A stretch of DNA of 56,501 bases, from contig JADGOB010000008.1 of the NCBI GenBank assembly GCA_017883185.1, positions 1 to 56,501 of the forward strand, given 5' to 3'. This DNA comes from Acidobacteriota bacterium. Lineage in GTDB: Bacteria; Acidobacteriota; Vicinamibacteria; Vicinamibacterales; Fen-181. The position numbers were made by a program, and so were the translations under genes. Positions 51,575 through 56,501 of the stretch are shown here, in pieces. Each line of letters begins with the position of its first letter. The first letter of the stretch is position 1. The notes under the pieces are model-generated. The model made no database searches. It had not been told where the DNA came from and saw nothing but the letters and a program-made list of their open reading frames with translations.

Positions 51575-53902
51575 CTATTTCTTCTTCGTTGTCGTGCTCT
51601 TCTTCTTCGTTGTCGTGCTCTTCTTCTTCGCGGGCGGCGCGGCCTTCGTGGTGGCCGCCTTCGACCCGGACGCCGCCTTCCCCGTGGCGGTGCCGGCCGC
51701 CCCGGTACCCTCCCCGTACAAACGTCGATAGTCTTCCGCCGTCCCGATGATTTTCTTCACGTATCCCCGCGTCTCGGGGAACGGGATGTCGTCGACGAAC
51801 TCGTCGAGTTCGAGGCCCGGCCGCTCGGCGTTCCACTCGGACACGCGTGTCTCACCGGCGTTGTAGCTGGCCAGCGCGTGGTGCACGCCGCCGAAGCGGC
51901 GCACCAGGTCAGCGAAGTACGCGGTCCCCAGCTCGATGTTCACGTCGGGCCTGGTCAACGACGCGGCCGAGAAGCGCGGGATGCGCAGAACGCTCGCGTA
52001 GCGCTTGCCGGTGGACGGAAGGATCTGCATCAAGCCGATGGCGTTCGCGGACGACTTCACATCGGCGTCGAACGCGGATTCCTGGTTGATGAGCGCGGCC
52101 ACGAGATACGGGTCGAGGCCGCGAGCGGGCGCGTACTTCTTGATCAGCGCCCAGTAGTCGAGAGGAAAGATGATCTTCAGCACCTCGGTCGGCAGCCGTG
52201 CCCCTTCCTCCCCGATATAGTGCGGGTAGGCGCGCTTCATGTGGATGATCCCGCGCCGCAAGTCGCCCTGCTTGTTGTAGACCCAGCCGAGCGTCGCACT
52301 CACTACCGGGTTGTCTCCCCACGCGCGCTGCGCATACAGCAGTTCGTCGCGCGCCTGATCGTACAGCTCCAGCGACAGCAGGACGCGAATGATGCCGGCC
52401 GTCGGGAGTTGCGTCGGCGCGCTCCCCGCCTCGGCGCTGTCGCCCGCCGGCCGCGAGCTCTGACCGTCGGCATTCGACACCAGCCGCACGCCGGTGGCAT
52501 GCAGCCGCTTCGACACCAGCCGTCCGTAGTACGAGTTCAGGTAATCTGCCGCGACGATGCGATAGACCGAGGCCGCACCCTGCTGGTCGCCCAGCCGCTC
52601 GCGGGCCCGGGCGGACCAGTACAAGTATGCGGGCCGGTAGTCGGAGCGCGGAAAGGCTGCGGCCGCGCTCTCGTAGAACGTCGTCGTCTCGCCGTAGCGT
52701 CTGTGCCTGTAGGCCCACCACCCGGCCTTCCACGCCGCGCGTTCGGCGCGGGGCCCCTGCGGAAACTTCGCGTACAGCTCCCGAAAGACCGCGTCCGCCT
52801 GCTCGTCGTCGTCCGCAAGGATGTAGTGCGTGGCCAGGTTGTTCAGCGTCTCCTCGGACCATGAGCTGTCGGGAAATGCCGCGACGAGGGCCCGCGCCAG
52901 CCGGACGTACTCGTCGTGTTCTCCCAGTTCGCGGGTCGCCGTCAGATGGAAGAACTGCGCCTCGGCCTTCCGTGAGGCCCGTTCCAGGTACGGGACCAAC
53001 TGTTCGCGCGCCTGGCGGTGGCGACGCAGGTAGTAATCGCATTCGGCCAGGCGGAGTGCGATGAGCTCGGCGTCGTCGCCGCTGGCCACCCTCTGGATCT
53101 GTTCGAACGCCTGGCGCGCCGGCTGATATCGCTTGGAGCCGAACAGCCGTTCCGCGCGACCGAGGTCGAGCTTGAACCTGGCGGTCGACTCGCTGGGAGA
53201 CTTGAGATCCTTGAGACCACCGAGTTCCGTCGCGGCAACCGCCGCGAGGTCGCTGAACGGAAACTCGTAATAGAGGCGGGCGAACGCTTCGGCCGCCCGT
53301 GCCCGGTCCCCCGTCTCCTGGAGGGCCTTTCCGAGGGCCAGCAGCACGGCGTCGGGCGCCGCGGTTTTCCGGCGGGACAGCTCGTCGTCGAGCCTGGCGG
53401 CCGCCGCGTGGTCGCCTTGAGCGGACGCCGCTTCGGCCTCGCGCACGACCGCCGCTTCTGAGAGGAAGCCAGGCAGGCGGGCGGCGTGCAGCTTCGCAAA
53501 GGCAGTCCGCGCTTCCGCGGCCCGCGACAGGTTCAGAAGACAGAGTCCGCTGTAGAACGCACTGTAGGTAGCCACCGGCGTGGCCCTGAGCGCCGGGGAA
53601 CTCAACGCGGCCAAGGCCTCCGCGTATCTGGCCTGGCCGAACAGCCGCATCCCGGTGGCGAACTCCGTGGCGGCCCTCGAGGATGCGAACGACGCCGCTC
53701 GTTCCGGGACCAGCCAGATCTGAGAGGTGTCCGCCGGGAGGCGGGGCCTCGGCGGGGCCGTGAGCGCGGCGGGGACGGGACGGGGCGTGGAGCGGCCGTC
53801 GCTGGCGAGCTGGCCTTCGATGCCAGCCGACGCCCCAAACACCAACCCGACCATCACGACGACGCCGGCACGCCGGCGGACTCTTCGTTCGATCTGGATC
53901 AC
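51575..53902 (-). CDS. Soluble lytic murein transglycosylase (Slt70-like) with TPR repeats
   Basis: 775 residues from a GTG eight bases after the upstream stop. A signal peptide (RRVRRRAGVVVMVGLVFGASAG) is followed by a superhelix of TPR-type repeats (residues about 65-560) and the SLT domain: AALINQESAFDADVKSSANAIGLMQILPSTG with catalytic Glu, then NIELGTAYFADLVRRFGG and ALASYNAGETRVSEWN. It ends in KKKSTTTKKKSTTTKKK, a 21-base DNA tandem. The enzyme turns over peptidoglycan in the periplasm. It is in an operon with the GAF/coiled-coil gene upstream. Confidence 0.92.
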   Translation of the reverse strand: MIQIERRVRRRAGVVVMVGLVFGASAGIEGQLASDGRSTPRPVPAALTAPPRPRLPADTSQIWLVPERAASFASSRAATEFATGMRLFGQARYAEALAALSSPALRATPVATYSAFYSGLCLLNLSRAAEARTAFAKLHAARLPGFLSEAAVVREAEAASAQGDHAAAARLDDELSRRKTAAPDAVLLALGKALQETGDRARAAEAFARLYYEFPFSDLAAVAATELGGLKDLKSPSESTARFKLDLGRAERLFGSKRYQPARQAFEQIQRVASGDDAELIALRLAECDYYLRRHRQAREQLVPYLERASRKAEAQFFHLTATRELGEHDEYVRLARALVAAFPDSSWSEETLNNLATHYILADDDEQADAVFRELYAKFPQGPRAERAAWKAGWWAYRHRRYGETTTFYESAAAAFPRSDYRPAYLYWSARARERLGDQQGAASVYRIVAADYLNSYYGRLVSKRLHATGVRLVSNADGQSSRPAGDSAEAGSAPTQLPTAGIIRVLLSLELYDQARDELLYAQRAWGDNPVVSATLGWVYNKQGDLRRGIIHMKRAYPHYIGEEGARLPTEVLKIIFPLDYWALIKKYAPARGLDPYLVAALINQESAFDADVKSSANAIGLMQILPSTGKRYASVLRIPRFSAASLTRPDVNIELGTAYFADLVRRFGGVHHALASYNAGETRVSEWNAERPGLELDEFVDDIPFPETRGYVKKIIGTAEDYRRLYGEGTGAAGTATGKAASGSKAATTKAAPPAKKKSTTTKKKSTTTKKK
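51579..51630. repeat. 21-bp tandem repeat in the 3' end of slt
   Basis: Units TTCTTCTTCGTTGTCGTGCTC at 51579-51599 and 51600-51620, plus ten bases of a third unit. On the minus strand each unit encodes STTTKKK and gives the basic C-terminal tail. Confidence 0.9.
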
Positions 53903-53910
53903 CGTTACGT

Positions 53911-55884
53911 CTACCCCAGCGAACCCGGGTCGCCGCCGGCCAGCGTCCGAACCACTTCCTCGTCGAAGCAGTCCACCCGCCGCCTCACGGCCGCCGGGAT
54001 CTTCTCTTCGTACAGTCGGCGGGCGCGCTCGATGTCCGGCCCGAGCCGCTCGAGCAGGTTGCGCTCCTGGCGCCCGAGATCCACCGCTGTCTCGTTGTAC
54101 AACTTTATCTCCGAGATGAGCAACCGCGCGTAGCGGCGCGCCGATTCCTCCTCGCGCCTGTCGTCTGCGTAGGGCGACCCTTCGGGCGGGCGGACCGCCG
54201 GTGGCGCCTGCTCGCGTTGCACACGACCTGCCAGGATTGCCGCGTGCGACATCGTCAGCAGTTCGAGCCGATGGCCCGCGTGGCGTGCCAGGATCTCGGC
54301 AATCTCCGGCCAACTGCTCGGAACAACCGGCACCCGATCGCCGGCATCATCAGCATACAGGAGCGCGACGACCCGTCCACCCACAGAGATGGGGACGGCG
54401 AGGCCGGCCCGACCCGGCGGCGCGGCCAGTAGTCCGGCCAAGCTGTTCCCCTCGAGCCCGATCGGCGCATCGGACGTGGACACCGGGAGTCCGGTGGCGA
54501 TGGCGATGCCGAAGACGCTGCCAGCCTCGATCGGCGCGTCGATCGCCGCCGGCTCGACACCGGGCAATCCCCGCGTTTCCCAGCCTCGCAGGCGGAATCC
54601 GTTGACGACCAGCACGGCGACCCGCCCGATCTCCACGGCCGCCTGGTCGGCGAGGATGCACAGCACATCGGTCAGCGAGCGGGCTTCGTCGAGACGGCGG
54701 AAAGACGCCAGCGTGCGGTCGCTGCACGCCAGTTCCTGCTGACGGTCGGCAACGTGGACGAGCCCCAGGTTCTGCTCCGCTTCAGCCTTGGCATCCCGCG
54801 CCTGCACGACGTCAGCCCGCGCCTGTACGACGTCGGCCCGCGCCTGGTCCAGCTCCTGCTGAAGAACGGCGACGCGAGCCTCGGCCTCGTGCTTCCCATG
54901 CTCGGCCTGGGCGAGCGCGGCGGTGAGCGCGGCCCCACCCATCACCTCGGCGGCCGTCTCCCTTCGCACCGTGGCAGCCGCATCGTCGTGCTGCGTGGTC
55001 AGCTCGTTCCTCAGGGCGGTCAACGCCTCGTCGTGGCTGCGACCAAGTTCGTCCCGAACCGCCTGCAGCGCACTCTCGTGCTCGGCTGCGGCCTGCGCGC
55101 CGCGCGTCGCGAGTTCCGACTGCGCGCGGGCCGCCTCGTCACAGACCGCCTGCAGGGCGGCCTCCAGGGCCGCCTCGTGCTCGCGCGCCAACTCGTCCCG
55201 CAGGCCTGCGGCGGCCGCGTCGCGTTCCTGTTCGAGTTCCGCGCGGAGGTTCGCGAGCGCTGATTCGCGCTCCTGGTCAAGCTGCTCCCTGACGCTCGCG
55301 ATGGTGGCGTTGCGCTCCTCCGCGAGCTGCTCGCGGAGGGCGGCGGCGCCAGCGTCGTGCTCGCGTGCCAGCTCGTCACGAAGCCCCGCCACGGCCGTCT
55401 CGTGTTCAGTTGTCAATTCGGCACGGAGCCTGGCCAGGGCCGTCTCGTGTTCACTCGCACGCTCGGTGTGGAGCGCCGCCAGCGTCTCGTCGCGCTCGCG
55501 CTCGAGTGTCTCGCGCAACGCAGTCAGCTGCTCTTCGCGCTCCCGGTCGAGCTGTTGGCGCAACGCGGCCAGCGTCTCGTCGTGCTCGCGCTCCAGCTGT
55601 TCCCTGACGCTCGCCGCCGTCACCTGTTGCTCGTGATCCACCTGCTCGCGGGCCAGGGCCAGGGTCTCGGCGCGCTCCCGGTCGGCTTGCTCGCGGAAGG
55701 CGGCAAGCGCCGCCTCGTGCCCGGCGGCAGAGGTCGAGAGGGCTGATTGGACCACCTGGTCACGATCCTCCGCGGCCACTCGCATGACGTCCGAGAGGAG
55801 AACGTGCAGCGCCGACTCGAGCGGGCCACGAACTTCGTGGATGATAGTTTCGGACAGTTGCCGGATACGATCGTCGAGCGACAT
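53911..55884 (-). CDS. Coiled-coil protein with 15-residue tandem repeats and C-terminal GAF domain
   Basis: 657 residues, no signal peptide. Residues 63-242 are twelve consecutive units of exactly 15 residues with the pattern (L/V)RxxLxxExxxALAx, e.g. LRDELAREHDAGAAA and VREQLDQERESALAN; two more units follow at 276-305. A heptad-like QARADVV repeat (347-360) leads to a GAF domain at about 390-545 (RSLTDVLCILADQAAVEIG, then LAVPISVGGRVVALLYAD). The C-terminal 100 residues are helical. The GAF domain suggests a cytoplasmic sensor or scaffold. slt begins eight bases downstream. Function unknown. Confidence 0.8.
   Translation of the reverse strand: MSLDDRIRQLSETIIHEVRGPLESALHVLLSDVMRVAAEDRDQVVQSALSTSAAGHEAALAAFREQADRERAETLALAREQVDHEQQVTAASVREQLEREHDETLAALRQQLDREREEQLTALRETLERERDETLAALHTERASEHETALARLRAELTTEHETAVAGLRDELAREHDAGAAALREQLAEERNATIASVREQLDQERESALANLRAELEQERDAAAAGLRDELAREHEAALEAALQAVCDEAARAQSELATRGAQAAAEHESALQAVRDELGRSHDEALTALRNELTTQHDDAAATVRRETAAEVMGGAALTAALAQAEHGKHEAEARVAVLQQELDQARADVVQARADVVQARDAKAEAEQNLGLVHVADRQQELACSDRTLASFRRLDEARSLTDVLCILADQAAVEIGRVAVLVVNGFRLRGWETRGLPGVEPAAIDAPIEAGSVFGIAIATGLPVSTSDAPIGLEGNSLAGLLAAPPGRAGLAVPISVGGRVVALLYADDAGDRVPVVPSSWPEIAEILARHAGHRLELLTMSHAAILAGRVQREQAPPAVRPPEGSPYADDRREEESARRYARLLISEIKLYNETAVDLGRQERNLLERLGPDIERARRLYEEKIPAAVRRRVDCFDEEVVRTLAGGDPGSLG
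54800..54846. repeat. 21-bp imperfect tandem repeat in the GAF gene
   Basis: Two adjacent near-identical 21-base units (GTCAGCCCGCGCCTGTACGA and GTCGGCCCGCGCCTGGTCCA) encode two QARADVV heptads just before the GAF domain. Confidence 0.6.
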
Positions 55885-56091
55885 AAGCAGGCTCCAGTAT
55901 CAGAAGACACAAAGAGACGTCATCTGGTCCTATCGGCCGATGCGCCATGGGACTTCAAGCCTCGAGCCGGACCCTTGGCAGAAGAGTCACACAGAATCGT
56001 CCGACTCCGGTAGAATAGAAGAAGTCGGCCGGTTCTCCCGGACCGGGCCACGGTCGGATGCTGAGCGTCCGAGCGCTCCAGTTCTTTTTGT

Positions 56092-56442
56092 GGGGGCGAT
56101 TTGGCTTCGACGGGGGTATAGGGCCGTGGGAGGCATGCCGAGCCCCATCGACTCGTAAATCCGGTGGAAACAACCATAACTGCGAACACGCAGCTCGCTC
56201 TCGCTGCTTAAATAACAGCGACGTCCACCTCTTAGTTGTCTGCGCGCGGGGGCTGGATGTCAAACAGGCAGGCTGGCTGCTCGAGGTCATTCCGGGCCTT
56301 GGGCGGTGAGACGCTACCGGGAATAACGGCTGGCGGTTTTAGCCTCTTCCCCAGGCCGGCCGTGACTCAACAGAAGAGGACACGCATGTAGATTCCTGCG
56401 GTGTCGTACTCTCGGACGCGGGTTCGACTCCCGCCGCCTCCA
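56092..56442 (+). ncRNA. ssrA: tmRNA
   Basis: The 5' end GGGGGCGATTTGGCTTCGACGGGG is the tmRNA consensus, and the 3' end carries GCGGGTTCGACTCCCGC (T arm) and CGCCTCCA. Acceptor pairing is GGGGGCG with CGCCTCC, one G-U. The tag frame is GCG AAC ACG CAG CTC GCT CTC GCT GCT TAA (56182-56211), giving ANTQLALAA. CCA is not fully encoded after the discriminator. tmRNA with SmpB frees stalled ribosomes and tags the peptide for proteolysis. A TAGAAT at 56011-56016 may be its -10 box. Confidence 0.97.
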
Positions 56443-56450
56443 TTCGACTC

Positions 56451-56480
56451 ACCCGCGGCTTCCTGACGATGCCCGCGGGT
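56451..56480 (+). terminator. Inverted repeat after tmRNA
   Basis: ACCCGCGG (56451-56458) pairs with CCGCGGGT (56473-56480) with a 14-base loop, right after the tmRNA 3' end. No U-tract; termination is plausible but not proven. Confidence 0.45.
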
Positions 56481-56501
56481 TCGCTCATGGCGGGCCATTC
56501 G

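Noticed and set aside
54970-55698. The 45-bp periodic region as a possible CRISPR or DNA repeat array
   Set aside because: Periodicity is in the encoded 15-residue protein units; the DNA units are diverged and have no spacers.

Overview
The window is GC-rich chromosomal DNA from a Gram-negative bacterium. It has lipid A biosynthesis (LpxD), lipoproteins, a TonB/Lpt-type relic, a Slt-type lytic transglycosylase and a beta-barrel-like protein. The housekeeping gene set, the high GC content and the family variants (a short PheT without the tRNA-binding insert, S41 peptidases with a GRAALQ motif, GAF/coiled-coil proteins, large GT-C membrane proteins) suggest an Acidobacteriota-like organism. That placement is inference from family resemblance, not a search.

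Layout: 1-5.3 kb is accessory and partly decayed. It holds a truncated-by-window lipoprotein, two polytopic GT-C membrane proteins, a nonsense-interrupted third one, a chimeric TonB/LptG relic and the tail of a transposase. 5.3-17 kb is mostly ordinary metabolism and repair: lpxD, a K+/H+ exchange-related protein, a YdjM-like hydrolase, endonuclease IV, the AmmeA/MEMO pair, gatCA, an omega-like protein, hsp20 behind a dnaK start relic, an HMG-CoA lyase/CoA-transferase pair and an eIF2B-like protein. 17-24.3 kb carries a second hsp20, ymdB, xseA-xseB-ispA, a single reading frame that joins TlyA and NAD kinase, and mltG/ruvX. 24.4-29.3 kb has a lipoprotein phosphohydrolase, an EnvC-like factor, an S41 peptidase and HU. 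29.4-36.7 kb is the classical translation cluster: tRNA-Val, thrS, infC with an ATC start, rpmI, rplT, pheS, pheT, followed by zapB-like and zapA. 37.8-41.9 kb has 6S RNA, rny, thiL, a DUF2062 protein and a 3D-domain protein. 41.8-45.5 kb encodes a heterodimeric ABC exporter. 45.6-51.6 kb returns to membrane/envelope genes: a beta-barrel-like protein, a 900-residue GT-C protein, a deleted pseudogene and its intact paralogue. 51.6-55.9 kb holds a Slt transglycosylase and a GAF protein with a striking 15-residue tandem repeat. The window closes with tmRNA.

How the genes work together: the centre is translation and RNA metabolism (tRNA synthetases, IF3, ribosomal proteins, 6S RNA, RNase Y, tmRNA). 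Around it is cell-wall turnover and division (MltG, EnvC-like, Slt, ZapA/ZapB-like, 3D-domain protein). The two flanks carry related families of large polytopic membrane proteins, probably lipid-linked sugar transferases, each flank with one intact copy next to one decayed copy.

I found no clear novel defence or mobile system and no CRISPR array. The observations most worth checking are the TlyA-NadK fusion, the 15-residue repeat protein next to slt, the 6S RNA between zapA and rny, the ATC start of infC, the dnaK start relic upstream of hsp20, and the two gene-decay zones.
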